A DNA stretch of 58,316 nt, from contig NZ_JAGIYZ010000025.1 of the NCBI RefSeq assembly GCF_017813355.1, positions 1 through 58,316 of the forward strand, given 5' to 3'. The notes beneath the pieces were generated by a model, which did no database searches, had not been told where the DNA came from, and saw only the letters and a list, made by a program, of their open reading frames with translations. Position numbers and translations under genes: made by a program. The stretch comes from Roseomonas nitratireducens. GTDB lineage: Bacteria > Pseudomonadota > Alphaproteobacteria > Acetobacterales > Acetobacteraceae. Shown one piece after another: positions 30,535 through 41,510 of this stretch (the first letter of the stretch is position 1; each line of letters opens with the position of its first letter).

Positions 30535-31866
30535 ATGACCCACATCGTCCACCGCAATTTGCGACAGGCACCGCCCGTGGCCGTCTCGGGTCACGGCATC
30601 TGGCTGCGCGACGCCTCGGGGCATGAGGTGATCGACGGGTCGGGCGGCGCGGCCGTCGCCTGCCTCGGCCATGGCCACCCGCATGTGGTCGCGGCGATGA
30701 AGGCGCAGATCGACCGGCTCTGCTACGCGCACACCGCCCTGTTCAGCGCCGAGCCCGCGGAACGGCTCGCCGACATGCTGGTGGGCCACGCGCCGGGCGG
30801 CCTCACCCACGCCTATTTCGTCTCGTCGGGCTCAGAGGGGATGGAGGCGGCGCTGAAAATCGCGCGGCAATGGGCGATCGAGAGCGGTCAGCCGCAGCGG
30901 GCCAAGTTCATCGCGCGGCGGCAGTCCTATCACGGCAACACGCTGGGCGCGCTCGCCGCCGGCGGCAACGCCATGCGCCGCGCGCCCTATGCGCCGATCC
31001 TGTCGGACGCCTTCAGCCATGTCTCGCCCTGCTTCGCCTATCGCGACCGGCGGGACGGGGAGAGCGACGCGGACTACGTCGCGCGGCTGGCGGAGGAGCT
31101 GGAGGCCGAGTTCCAGCGCCTCGGCCCGCAGAACGTCATCGCCTTCTGCGCCGAGACGGTGGTGGGTGCGACGCTCGGCTGTGCCACGGCGCTGCCCGGC
31201 TATTTCCCCGCCATGAAGGCGGTCTGCGAACGCCACGGCGCGCTGCTGATCCTGGACGAGGTCATGTCCGGCATGGGCCGCACCGGCACGCTGCATGCCT
31301 GGGAACAGGAAGGCATCACGCCGGACATCCAGGTGATCGCGAAGGGCCTGGGCGGCGGCTACCAGCCGATCGGCGGCATCCTGGTGCATGGAAGGGTGAT
31401 CGAGGCGCTGACCAAGGGGTCCGGCACCTTCAAGCACGGCCACACCTACCAGGCGCATCCCGTGGCCTGCGCCGCGGCGGTGGCGGTGCAGGAGGCGATC
31501 CGCGACGAGAAGCTGCTCGAGAACGTCCGCGCCATGGGCGCGCGGCTGGAACAGGGGCTCATCGAGCGGCTCGGCAACCATGCCAAGGTCGGCGACATCC
31601 GCGGCCGCGGCCTGTTCTGGGCGGTGGAGCTGGTGCGCGACCACGCCTCCAAGGCCGTCTTCGACCCGGCGCTGGCGGTGAATGAGCGCGTGAAGCACGA
31701 AGCCTTCGCGCGCGGCCTCGCCTGCTACCCGATGGGCGGGACGATCGACGGCAAGCATGGCGACCATGTCATCCTCGCGCCCCCCTATGTCGTGACGGCC
31801 GGGCAGGTGGACATGATCGTCGAGCGCTTCGGCGACGCGGTGGACGCCGCCGTCGCCGGCCTGTGA
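30535..31866 (+). CDS. Class III PLP-dependent aminotransferase (omega type)
   Basis: A 443-aa fold-type I enzyme. The PLP Schiff-base lysine is Lys270 in IAKGLGGGYQPIG, with Asp241 in LILDEVMSGMGRTG contacting the pyridine nitrogen. YFVSSGSEGMEAALKIAR is the phosphate-binding segment. It transfers an amino group from an omega-amino acid or amine to a keto acid; the donor is unknown. GAGGAG precedes the ATG by 7 nt. It is followed by the M20 amidohydrolase, and the pair may act on an N-acyl or amine catabolite. Confidence 0.9.
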   Translation: MTHIVHRNLRQAPPVAVSGHGIWLRDASGHEVIDGSGGAAVACLGHGHPHVVAAMKAQIDRLCYAHTALFSAEPAERLADMLVGHAPGGLTHAYFVSSGSEGMEAALKIARQWAIESGQPQRAKFIARRQSYHGNTLGALAAGGNAMRRAPYAPILSDAFSHVSPCFAYRDRRDGESDADYVARLAEELEAEFQRLGPQNVIAFCAETVVGATLGCATALPGYFPAMKAVCERHGALLILDEVMSGMGRTGTLHAWEQEGITPDIQVIAKGLGGGYQPIGGILVHGRVIEALTKGSGTFKHGHTYQAHPVACAAAVAVQEAIRDEKLLENVRAMGARLEQGLIERLGNHAKVGDIRGRGLFWAVELVRDHASKAVFDPALAVNERVKHEAFARGLACYPMGGTIDGKHGDHVILAPPYVVTAGQVDMIVERFGDAVDAAVAGL

Positions 31867-31969
31867 CGCACGTCACGCCATATCGGTTATCGACGCGGCA
31901 CGGCTGGACCGCCCCGCCGCGCGCGGCCAGCCTGCCGCATCACGCTTCTTCCGCCAGGGAACCGCCATC

Positions 31970-33142
31970 TTGCCGATCCTGAACCGCATCGCCGACTTCC
32001 AGCCCGAGCTCGCCGCCACGCGGCGCGACATCCATGCCCATCCGGAGCTCGGCTTCCAGGAACACCGCACGTCCGACCTGGTGGCGCAGCAACTCGCCGC
32101 CTGGGGGATCGAGGTGCATCGCGGCATCGCCGGGACAGGGCTCGTCGGCGTGCTCCGCCACGGCAATTCCGGGCGGTCCATCGGCTTCCGCGCCGACATG
32201 GACTGCCTGCCGATGCAGGAGACGAGCGACGTCCCGCACCGGTCCACCAATCCGGGAAAGATGCATGCCTGCGGGCATGACGGGCACACCACGATGCTGC
32301 TCGGCGCCGCGCGCTACCTCGCCGAGACGCGGAACTTCGACGGCACCGTCCACTTCATCTTCCAGCCGGCCGAGGAAGGTGGCGGCGGCGGCCGCGTGAT
32401 GGTGGAGGAAGGGTTGTTCGACCGCTTTCCCTGCGATGCCGTCTACGCCCTGCACAACGACCCGGAACTGCCGCTGGGTGAGGCGCGGGTCGTCCCCGGC
32501 CCGGTTCTGGCGGCGGCCGACCGCGTGACCATCACGGTGCATGGCAAGGGCGGCCATGCCTCCCGCCCGCATACCTGCATCGACCCGGTGCTGGTCGGCG
32601 CGCAGATCGTGGTGGCGGCGCAGTCCATCGTCTCGCGGTCGATGGATCCGCTCGATGCCGCCGTGCTCAGCCTCTGCCAGTTCCATGCCGGCTCGGCCGG
32701 GAACGTGATCCCGGAGATCGCGGAGCTGAACGGCACGGTCCGCACCTTCAAGCCGGAGGTGCAGGACATGGTCGAGGCGCGGCTCGGCGCCATCGTGCGC
32801 GCCATCGCGGAGGCCCATGGCGCGCGGGCGGAACTCTCCTTCCAGCGCGGCTATCCGCCGACGGTGAACCACGAGGAGCAGGCGGTGCGCGCCGCGGCCG
32901 CGGCGGACCAGGTGCTGGGGGCGGCGAAGGTGCATCGCAACGCGCCGCCGCGCATGGGGGCCGAGGACTTCTCCTACATGCTGCAGAAGCGGCCGGGCTG
33001 CTTCATCGGCATCGGGCAGGGCGATGGCGGGCGGCACTCCGTCTCGCTGCACAATCCGCGCTTCGACTTCAACGACGACCTGATTCCGCTGGGGTCGTCG
33101 CTGTTCGCGCGTCTGGCGGAGCGGGAGATGCCGCGGGGCTGA
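31970..33142 (+). CDS. M20 family metallo-amidohydrolase (hippurate hydrolase/IAA-amino acid hydrolase type)
   Basis: A 390-aa M20D peptidase-like amidohydrolase. Metal-site motifs are HACGHDGHTTMLLGAAR (His and Asp ligands), QPAEEGGGGGRVMVEEG (the catalytic Glu) and a C-terminal APPRMGAEDFSYML. The dimerisation domain is in the middle. It hydrolyses N-acyl amino acids; substrate not deducible. The start is a TTG at 31970 with AGGGA 9 nt upstream, and no good ATG lies near. A stem CGACAA/TTGTCG follows at 33151-33173. Confidence 0.88.
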   Translation: MPILNRIADFQPELAATRRDIHAHPELGFQEHRTSDLVAQQLAAWGIEVHRGIAGTGLVGVLRHGNSGRSIGFRADMDCLPMQETSDVPHRSTNPGKMHACGHDGHTTMLLGAARYLAETRNFDGTVHFIFQPAEEGGGGGRVMVEEGLFDRFPCDAVYALHNDPELPLGEARVVPGPVLAAADRVTITVHGKGGHASRPHTCIDPVLVGAQIVVAAQSIVSRSMDPLDAAVLSLCQFHAGSAGNVIPEIAELNGTVRTFKPEVQDMVEARLGAIVRAIAEAHGARAELSFQRGYPPTVNHEEQAVRAAAAADQVLGAAKVHRNAPPRMGAEDFSYMLQKRPGCFIGIGQGDGGRHSVSLHNPRFDFNDDLIPLGSSLFARLAEREMPRG

Positions 33143-33213
33143 TCCCGCGCCGACAAGGATTCGACCTTTGTCGCCAGGGCGTCGGGCCTTGGCTACGCGC
33201 GTGGCGGTTGGCG

Positions 33214-33254
33214 AAAAATGCGAAGGGCCGGGCAGGGATTCCCCCGCCCGGCCC
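33214..33254 (-). terminator. Terminator of the Hint-domain RTX gene
   Basis: A perfect 9-bp stem GGGCCGGGC (33225-33233) / GCCCGGCCC (33246-33254), read on the minus strand and followed by TTCGCATTTTT (T-run at 33218-33214). It begins 24 nt past the stop of the Hint-domain gene. Confidence 0.75.
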
Positions 33255-33277
33255 CTGTCATGTCGGGCCGCCGGCGT

Positions 33278-34447
33278 TCAGCCGATGGCGCGGGCGCGGC
33301 GCTCGAGTTCCGCCGCGCGGGCCATCAGGCGGCCGCGGACGATTTCGAGCAGCGTGCCGGAGCGCAGCAGCGGATAGCAGGCTTCCGCGTCGTAGCGGCC
33401 ATTGCCGCGATGGCTCTCGAAATCCTTGAACAGCTTGGCGATGGCGCCGTTGTCGAAGTTCTGGCGGCTTCCGTCGTCGAAGTAGGATTCCGTCGGCGCG
33501 CCTTCCGAGACGATGACGGCATGCGCAGGCAATTCGACGTGCCAGTAGGTGACCTGCGGGCACCAGGCTTCCTGGATGATGCTGCTGCCGTTGACCAGGT
33601 GCTTTGCCGGGATCAGGCGGCCATCGATGTAGAAGGCGTGCTCGGGCGAGACGCGCAGGTCGCGATGGGGCACGCCCTCGGCGATCGCGCCTTCCTTGAC
33701 CAGGATCGGCGCGACGGCGTCGCGGTTCGGATGCGCGGCGACGTTCACGCGGGTATGGCCGATCCAGATGATGGGCTGGACCTTCGCACCGGCGCGCGGC
33801 GTGAGCACGAGGTCGCCGACGCGGAGGTCCTCTACCGCGACTTCGCCGCGCGTGGTGGCGATGCGGGTGCCGGTGGCGAAGCAGGGCGGGGCCTGGCTGG
33901 TGAAGACGACGTTCTCGAACTTCTGGAAATTGACCACCGTGTCTGTCGCATCGGTGAAGACGCCATTGTTGTTGGCGTCGTAGCGGACGAAGCCGCCATC
34001 TCCCGGACCCGCCGAGGCGTTGTTCAGCGTGACCTGGAAGCGCGCCGCGTTCATCCCCGGGCCACCGTAGTAGAGGGTGTCGTTGCCCTCATTGGCCTGG
34101 AAGTTGTGCTCGACGCCGCCCTGGCCCGTGCCGTCCCAGTAGAACCGATCGTCGCCGGCGCCGGTCGTGACGTCGACCTTCCCGCCGGCATTTTGGACGT
34201 TGATGATGTCGTTGCCGCCCTCGGTCACGACCTTGTCGAGCGTGCCGATGGTGTTGCCACCGACAGTGATGGTGTCGTTGCCGGTGCCCTTGTCGACGAC
34301 CTCGTCAGCGCCCGCGCCGCCGTCGATCCTGTCATTGCCGCCCAGATCCTCGATGACGTCGTTGCCGCCGAGGCCGTTGATCGTGTTGTCGCCGGTTCCG
34401 CCGCTGAGATTGTTGTTGTTGCCGTTGCCGTTGATCACGCCACTCAT
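33278..34447 (-). CDS. RTX-repeat protein with C-terminal Hint (Hedgehog/intein) domain
   Basis: A 389-aa protein. The first about 170 residues are glycine/asparagine-rich RTX-like repeats (GLGGNDVIEDLGGNDRIDGG and related). Residues about 190-340 form a Hint_2 domain: CFATGTRIATTRGEVAVEDL with the nucleophile Cys, RVGDLVLTPRAGAKVQPIIW, and LRVSPEHAFYIDGRLIPAKH. Hint domains cleave their own peptide bond, so self-processing is possible. There is no N-terminal signal; secretion by a type I system is inferred. AAGGAGG lies 8 nt before the ATG, an ideal ribosome binding site. Role unknown. Confidence 0.85.
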   Translation of the reverse strand: MSGVINGNGNNNNLSGGTGDNTINGLGGNDVIEDLGGNDRIDGGAGADEVVDKGTGNDTITVGGNTIGTLDKVVTEGGNDIINVQNAGGKVDVTTGAGDDRFYWDGTGQGGVEHNFQANEGNDTLYYGGPGMNAARFQVTLNNASAGPGDGGFVRYDANNNGVFTDATDTVVNFQKFENVVFTSQAPPCFATGTRIATTRGEVAVEDLRVGDLVLTPRAGAKVQPIIWIGHTRVNVAAHPNRDAVAPILVKEGAIAEGVPHRDLRVSPEHAFYIDGRLIPAKHLVNGSSIIQEAWCPQVTYWHVELPAHAVIVSEGAPTESYFDDGSRQNFDNGAIAKLFKDFESHRGNGRYDAEACYPLLRSGTLLEIVRGRLMARAAELERRARAIG

Positions 34448-34941
34448 CGCTCAATCCTCCTTCCTCGAAGTGCTGTCCAAACGCCAAGCGCGCGCGCCGC
34501 ATCCCGCGGTCGCGCGCTGCATCTCGATCCTTTGGAATCGCGCCGAACCCGGCGCGCCGTAACCTCGGCCCCGGCCGCCCTTGGCGGTGGGTCGCTTCGC
34601 CCCGGCGCGGCGCGCCGGCGGTCGTGCCGTGCGGCCTCTCGCACGGCGCGCGCGGCAGCCCGGCAACGCCACGGCGGCGCCCTCGGCCAAGTCGGCAGTG
34701 ACAGCGTCTCGCGGCGGCGCTTCGGGCACAGCCGCCGCTTCACCCAGGCACAGCATCGCCTCGCCGCCCGCGGGGCCAGCCGTCATCGCCGGGCGAATGC
34801 GCCCTTCGATGCTGCCCCGCAGATGTGACGCGATGACGATCACCCGCCTCGGCCCGTCCCAAAAGTTCCACTAACGAATCATTTGTTAGCAGGAACGATG
34901 GGCGCGCCGTGAGTCACATGATCGTGGGGGACGCCCCGGCG
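34448..34941. other. Intergenic region between MFS gene and Hint-domain gene, with a dyad
   Basis: 494 bp between two minus-strand genes, without a supported gene; frames here are Arg/Ala-rich and lack motifs. Near the right side, GTTCC-A-CTAAC (34865-34875) mirrors GTTAG-CA-GGAAC (34885-34896), a symmetric dyad around an AT-rich core. It could be an operator or promoter element for the Hint-domain gene. The strong ribosome binding site of that gene is at 34456-34462. Confidence 0.4.
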
Positions 34942-36183
34942 CTATTCGGCGGGCTGCGCCCGTTCGGCGGAAAACTCCGGCGCGCGGGCCCAGAGCTCGG
35001 GCTTCAGCTCCTCCTCCCTGTCCGGGAAGGCGAGCGCGCAGACCAGCGTCACCCCCGCCACCGCCGCCAGCACCAGCATCGCGACAGCGAGCGAGCCCGT
35101 TGCCTCATGCAGGAAGCCCACCAGCGGCGAGGCGATGGCCGCCCCCAGGAAGCCGATGGTGAAGCGGATGGAATAGAGCTTCGCCCGCAGTTCCGGCGCG
35201 ACGTAGCGCGCCGTCATCGTCTCGTTCACCGTCACCTGGCCGAAGACGCAGGCCGCCACCAGCCCCGCCACCGGCAGCACCGCCCAGCCATCGAGGAAGG
35301 ACAGCGCCACCAGCCCCGGCACCACCGCGATGCCCAGCGGCAGGAACACCCGCTTCAGCGTGCGGGAATCGATCATCCGCCCGACCGTGTACTGCGTGGC
35401 ACCCCCGCAGATGGTGGCGAGGAAGGCGAGCAGCCCCACCACCGGCAGCAGGTCCGGGCTGCCCGCGAGCCGTTCCTCCATCAGCTTGGGGATCAGCAGC
35501 GTATAGGCGTTGAACACCAGCCCCGAGACGGCGGCGATCGACAGCAGGATCAGCACCGCGCGGCGGACGATGGCGCGCGGGATGGGCGGGAAGGCCCGGG
35601 CGCCGCCGCCCGCCTTGACCGCGTCGAATTCCGGTTCGCGCATGTACAGCAGCCCGACCGCGAAGCAGGCGACGCCGGGGATGATGAAGGACCAGCGCCA
35701 GCCGAGTGCTGCGGCGACGAAGGCGGTCACGATCGGCGCCGTCGCGACGCCGAGGTTCCCGAACACGCCGTTGATCCCCATGGCGCGGCCGACGCGGTCG
35801 CCCGCGGCCTCGACCAGCACCGCCGTGCCGATCGGGTGGTAGATCGCCGCGAAGCAGCCCATCAGCCCGAGCGCGACGCCGATCGAAACCGGGCTGTCCA
35901 TCATCCCCGCGACGGCCATGAAGAAGCCGGTGCCGAGGAAGAAGGCCGTCATCAGCACCCGTCGCCCGAAGCGCCCGGCAAGCCAGCCCATCGGCAGCGC
36001 GCCGAGGCCATAGGTGACGAACATCGCCGTCCCCAGCGCCAGGATCGGGCCGTAGTCCCCGCCGAACCGCTCCCGTTCCTGCGTCACCATCGCCAGCACG
36101 GCGGTGGCGAGGATCAGCAGGCAGTAATGGGTGAAGGTGTGGGCGGCATTGATGAACACCACCTGGCGCAGGGCCCGGTCCAT
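34942..36183 (-). CDS. MFS transporter
   Basis: A 413-aa major facilitator protein with 12 predicted helices. The GRFGRRVLMTAFFLGTGF loop between helices 2 and 3 carries the MFS signature. A C-terminal Glu-rich tail follows helix 12. The ATG at 36183 was chosen because GAGGA lies 7 nt upstream; the longer frame adds a non-hydrophobic extension. Substrate cannot be read from sequence. It diverges from azlC. Confidence 0.85.
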   Translation of the reverse strand: MDRALRQVVFINAAHTFTHYCLLILATAVLAMVTQERERFGGDYGPILALGTAMFVTYGLGALPMGWLAGRFGRRVLMTAFFLGTGFFMAVAGMMDSPVSIGVALGLMGCFAAIYHPIGTAVLVEAAGDRVGRAMGINGVFGNLGVATAPIVTAFVAAALGWRWSFIIPGVACFAVGLLYMREPEFDAVKAGGGARAFPPIPRAIVRRAVLILLSIAAVSGLVFNAYTLLIPKLMEERLAGSPDLLPVVGLLAFLATICGGATQYTVGRMIDSRTLKRVFLPLGIAVVPGLVALSFLDGWAVLPVAGLVAACVFGQVTVNETMTARYVAPELRAKLYSIRFTIGFLGAAIASPLVGFLHEATGSLAVAMLVLAAVAGVTLVCALAFPDREEELKPELWARAPEFSAERAQPAE

Positions 36184-36275
36184 GGCGCTTCCTCTCGCTG
36201 GTCCGAGCATAGCCACGGCACGCGCCTCGTGACACGCCTCTCCACGATGCGCCCGGCGCATGCCACCCTCCCGGC

Positions 36276-36971
36276 GTGTTTCCTGCCTTCCTCCCCGGCC
36301 TGCGAGAGGCGCTCGCCGCCCCGGGCGTCGCCATGGCGGCCACCTTCCTCGCCTTCGGCGCGGCGGTGCGGGAAGCGGGGCTGTCGGCCGGCTGGGCGCT
36401 GCTCGCCTGCTGGGGCATCTACGGGATGCCGGGGCAGTTGGTACTCGTGCAGGCGGCGGCCACGGGCTGGGCGGGCGGCATCGGCGCGGCCGTGATGGGC
36501 GCCATCGCGGTGAATGCCCGCTTCCTGCCGATGGCGGTCTCGCTCGCGCCCGTGCTCGCCCACGGCCCGCGCGGACGGCTGCTGCCCGCCGTGCCCTTCA
36601 TCGCGGTCACGCCGTGGGCCGCCGCGATGCGCGCGCTGCCGGGGGTGGAACGCGCCGACCGGCTGTCCTGGTTCCTCGGCTTCGGGCTGACATCCTGGAT
36701 CGTCGCCGGCTGCGCGGCGCTGGCCGGCTTCTTCCTGGCCGGCGCGCTGGGGCAGGAGGCGCGGGCGGCGCTGCTCTTCGTCAATCCGCTCTACTACGCG
36801 CTGCTGCTGGCGGCGGATCTCGACCGGCCGGCGCCGCGCCGGGCGGTGCTGTGCGGCGCGGCGGCGGCCTCGCTGGCGCTGATCCTGCCGGCCTCGATGG
36901 CGCTGCTCGCCGCCGGCATCGTCGGCGGCACCGCGGCCTTCCTGCTCGGGCGGCGCCGTGCCGCCGGCTGA
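36276..36971 (+). CDS. azlC: AzlC family permease (branched-chain amino acid export)
   Basis: A 231-aa membrane protein with about seven hydrophobic stretches. AzlC-type features include WGIYGMPGQLVLVQ, IAVNARFLPMAVSLAPVL and a helix-rich C-terminus. It works with AzlD to export branched-chain amino acids. The start is a GTG. The next gene overlaps it by 14 nt and is AzlD-like, which confirms the call. Confidence 0.85.
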   Translation: MFPAFLPGLREALAAPGVAMAATFLAFGAAVREAGLSAGWALLACWGIYGMPGQLVLVQAAATGWAGGIGAAVMGAIAVNARFLPMAVSLAPVLAHGPRGRLLPAVPFIAVTPWAAAMRALPGVERADRLSWFLGFGLTSWIVAGCAALAGFFLAGALGQEARAALLFVNPLYYALLLAADLDRPAPRRAVLCGAAAASLALILPASMALLAAGIVGGTAAFLLGRRRAAG

Positions 36972-37284
36972 CCTTGCCCTGCTGCTGACGGCGCTCGCCT
37001 GCCTGGCGCTGCGGCTGGCCGGCGTATGGCTTGCGGGCGGGTTGTCGGTAGACCATCCGGCGATCGCCTGGGCGACGGCGGTGGCGCAGGCGACGCTCGC
37101 CGCCTTCGTGGCGCTGGCCATCGTGGCCCCGGCGGGGGCGCTGGCGGAGGTGCCGCTCGCCGCGCGGCTGGCCGGGCTCGCCGTGGGCGTGGCGACCTGC
37201 CTCGCCAGCCGGCGACGGCTGCTGCCCTCGCTCCTCGCGGGCCTCGCGGCGATGCTGCTGGTGCGTGCAGTGCTTCAGGGATGA
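36958..37284 (+). CDS. azlD: AzlD-like small membrane protein
   Basis: A 108-aa protein with about four hydrophobic helices. It starts at a GTG inside the azlC end. Small size, membrane topology and overlap with azlC are the basis; sequence motifs of AzlD are weak. It would be the second subunit of the branched-chain amino acid exporter. Confidence 0.7.
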   Translation: MPPADLALLLTALACLALRLAGVWLAGGLSVDHPAIAWATAVAQATLAAFVALAIVAPAGALAEVPLAARLAGLAVGVATCLASRRRLLPSLLAGLAAMLLVRAVLQG

Positions 37285-37375
37285 TGAGCGGCGCTTAACG
37301 TCCCTTAACCATTGGCTGGCTACACCGATGGCGGATGCGCGGACCCGCCGCGCCGAACGCCACCGGAGTTCCGCC

Positions 37376-39694
<2,319 letters not shown>

Positions 39695-39702
39695 CCCAGG
39701 GG

Positions 39703-40314
39703 TCAGCCCATCAGGACGCGGTGCTGGCGGAGGAAGTCGAGCAAGGGGAGCAGCGGGAGGCCGAGGATCGCCGCATGTTCCCCCTGCACGCGGCTGAACA
39801 GCTGCACGCCCGGGCCCTCGAGCCGATAGGCACCGACCGATTGCGTCACCTGCTCGCCCTCGAGGGCGAGATAGGCGTCGAGGAATGCATCGGAGAACGC
39901 GCGCATCGCCAGCCGCGGGGTCGCGACATGCTGCCAGACCCGCCCGCCATGGCGATGGCAGACGATGGCAGTCACAAGGTCATGGGACTTGCCCCGCAGG
40001 CGGCGCAGATGGTCTCGAGCGGCCTCCGCATCCGCGGGCTTGTCGAACCAGGCGCCGTCGCAGACCAGGAGCTGGTCGCAGCCGATCACCAGGGCATCCG
40101 GCGCGCGGCGGGCGATGCGCTCGGCCTTGGCATCGGCCAGTATCAGCGCGGCATCGGCTGGCGGAATGCCCTCGGCCTGGGCGGATTCCTTGATCGTCGC
40201 CTCGTCCACCGCCGCGGCCTGGGCGGTGAAGCGCAGCCCGGCGCCCTCAAGCACAGCGCGGCGCGCGCCGGATGCCGAGGCGAGGATCAGCGGGGGGTCT
40301 TCCGCCTGGATCAT
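39703..40314 (-). CDS. maf: Maf-like nucleoside triphosphate pyrophosphatase
   Basis: A 203-aa house-cleaning NTP pyrophosphatase, probably of the YceF subtype given [10 protein letters not shown]. The Maf signature start is [19 protein letters not shown], with a mild change from the usual ASx[22 protein letters not shown] is the C-terminal motif. It removes modified or non-canonical nucleotides. Its ATG overlaps the ppsR stop by 4 nt, so it is the second gene of the ppsR-maf pair that leads away from the predicted oriC. Confidence 0.92.
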   Translation of the reverse strand: MIQAEDPPLILASASGARRAVLEGAGLRFTAQAAAVDEATIKESAQAEGIPPADAALILADAKAERIARRAPDALVIGCDQLLVCDGAWFDKPADAEAARDHLRRLRGKSHDLVTAIVCHRHGGRVWQHVATPRLAMRAFSDAFLDAYLALEGEQVTQSVGAYRLEGPGVQLFSRVQGEHAAILGLPLLPLLDFLRQHRVLMG

Positions 40315-41213
40315 GGCGTGGCGGGCCGCTGGCTGAGCACCGCGGCGGCGGGATCCTCCGGCTCATGCGGCTGCGCGCCGTCCTTCCGGCGGGCATGCCA
40401 GGCCTCCATGAGTTGCAGCACAGTGGCCGCCGTCTCCTCGATGCTGCGCCGCGTCACGTCGATCACCGGCCAGCCGCGGGCAGTGCAGAGCCGGCGCGCG
40501 GTGACGATCTCGGCCTTCACCGCCTCGGGGTCGATGTAGTCGGTCGCGTCCTGCCGCACGCCGGCGGCGCCGATGATCTTCAGCCGGTGGCGGCGGATGT
40601 CGATCAGCGCATTCACCTCGATATGCAGCCCGACCACCGGGCAGGGTGGGTTTTCCAGCGCGTCCGGCAGCGCCGCGCCGGGCACGAGCGGCACGTTCGC
40701 CGCCTTGATGCCCCTGTTCGCGAGGTAGAAGCAGGTCGGCGTCTTGCTGCTGCGGGACACGCCCACCAGCACCACGTCGGCATCGCGGATGCCGAGCGTG
40801 CCCTGCCCGTCGTCATGGGACAGCACGTAGTGCATGGCGTCGATGCGGCGGAAATAGTCGGCATCCATCACATGCTGGGCCGCCCGCTTTTCCTTCGCCC
40901 GCGCGCCGATCGCGCCCTGAAGGAGGTCCATCACGGGATCGAGCGGGGAGAAGCAGGGCAGGCCGAGCCGCCCGCAGGTCTCCTCCAGCGCCAGCCGCAG
41001 GCTGGAATCGACCAGGGTGTAAAGCACCGGCCCCGGCTCGTGCTCGATCCCCTCCAGCACCCTGTCGAGCTGGAGGCGGGACCGCACCAGCGACCAGCGA
41101 TGGTGGATCACATGGTGGTTCTCGAAGCGCGCGAGCGTCGCCCGCGCGATCGAGTTGAGCGTCTCGCCTGTCGAGTCCGAGACCAGGTGCAGGTTGATCT
41201 GCCGTGCATGCAT
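40311..41213 (-). CDS. ppsR: Pyruvate,phosphate dikinase regulatory protein (PPSR/DUF299 family)
   Basis: A 300-aa bifunctional kinase/pyrophosphorylase that inactivates and reactivates pyruvate phosphate dikinase or PEP synthase by threonine phosphorylation. The P-loop [10 protein letters not shown] spans residues 151-160 and the N-terminus has [16 protein letters not shown]. The ATG at 41213 (MHARQ) gives the family length; a longer open frame crosses the oriC region and hemE antisense and is not real. This gene beside hemE and oriC is conserved in alphaproteobacteria. Confidence 0.95.
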   Translation of the reverse strand: MHARQINLHLVSDSTGETLNSIARATLARFENHHVIHHRWSLVRSRLQLDRVLEGIEHEPGPVLYTLVDSSLRLALEETCGRLGLPCFSPLDPVMDLLQGAIGARAKEKRAAQHVMDADYFRRIDAMHYVLSHDDGQGTLGIRDADVVLVGVSRSSKTPTCFYLANRGIKAANVPLVPGAALPDALENPPCPVVGLHIEVNALIDIRRHRLKIIGAAGVRQDATDYIDPEAVKAEIVTARRLCTARGWPVIDVTRRSIEETAATVLQLMEAWHARRKDGAQPHEPEDPAAAVLSQRPATP

Positions 41214-41445
41214 GGGTGGAGAATAGCGTGGATTGCTGTGGATGACGGGGACGGTTTCACCCCCTGGTAGCCCCATCGGTGGATGGGAGGGAACAGCCGG
41301 CGCGTCGCTGGACCAAGGGACGGATCGGGCGACCCCATGTGCCGATCCGGGGTGAATGGCTTCGGGGCCAGGAATTCCGTCGGTCCTGGCCTGATCCCGC
41401 CTGTGGGCAGGCCTGTGGAGCGAACCGGGACAGGCTGCGTCCTCC

Positions 41446-41454
41446 TTATCCACA
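41446..41454 (+). promoter_or_regulatory. DnaA box (perfect consensus)
   Basis: TTATCCACA matches the consensus exactly. It lies in the ppsR-hemE gap, 57 bp upstream of the hemE ATG, next to the AT-richer part of the gap. Confidence 0.75.
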
Positions 41455-41483
41455 GGCCCAACACCTATCCCAGCCTTCCTTAA

Positions 41484-41506
41484 AACCCTTTTCTTTGCGA
41501 AGGGTT
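41484..41506 (+). promoter_or_regulatory. Hairpin covering the hemE ribosome binding site
   Basis: AACCCTT (41484-41490) is complementary to AAGGGTT (41500-41506), a 7-bp stem with a 9-nt loop. The 3' arm contains the hemE Shine-Dalgarno AAGGG (41500-41504), 6 nt before the ATG. The structure could hide the ribosome binding site, so translation of hemE may be gated. Confidence 0.45.
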
Positions 41507-41510
41507 GGGC

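Larger units (their letters stand above)
41214..41510. other. oriC: Predicted chromosomal replication origin (oriC), ppsR-hemE gap
   Basis: A 297-bp gap between divergent ppsR and hemE. It holds one perfect DnaA box TTATCCACA (41446-41454), a one-mismatch box on the other strand, TGTGGATGA (41237-41245), and several TGTGG half sites (41402, 41414). Near hemE it is relatively AT-rich (41474-41500, with TTAAAA and CTTTTCTTT), a candidate unwinding element. Caulobacter and relatives place oriC beside hemE. Fewer perfect boxes are seen than in E. coli, but alphaproteobacterial origins have few. The dnaA-dnaN block 30 kb away lacks boxes that I could see. Confidence 0.7.

Noticed and set aside
33890..34447. 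Hint domain read as an intein in a housekeeping gene
   Set aside because: The Hint domain is C-terminal in an RTX protein with no extein after it, so it is a Hint-processing or secreted domain rather than an intein.
34451..34843. 130-codon minus-strand frame next to the Hint-domain gene
   Set aside because: Arg/Ala-rich with no motif, and it stops just before the true gene; probably chance.
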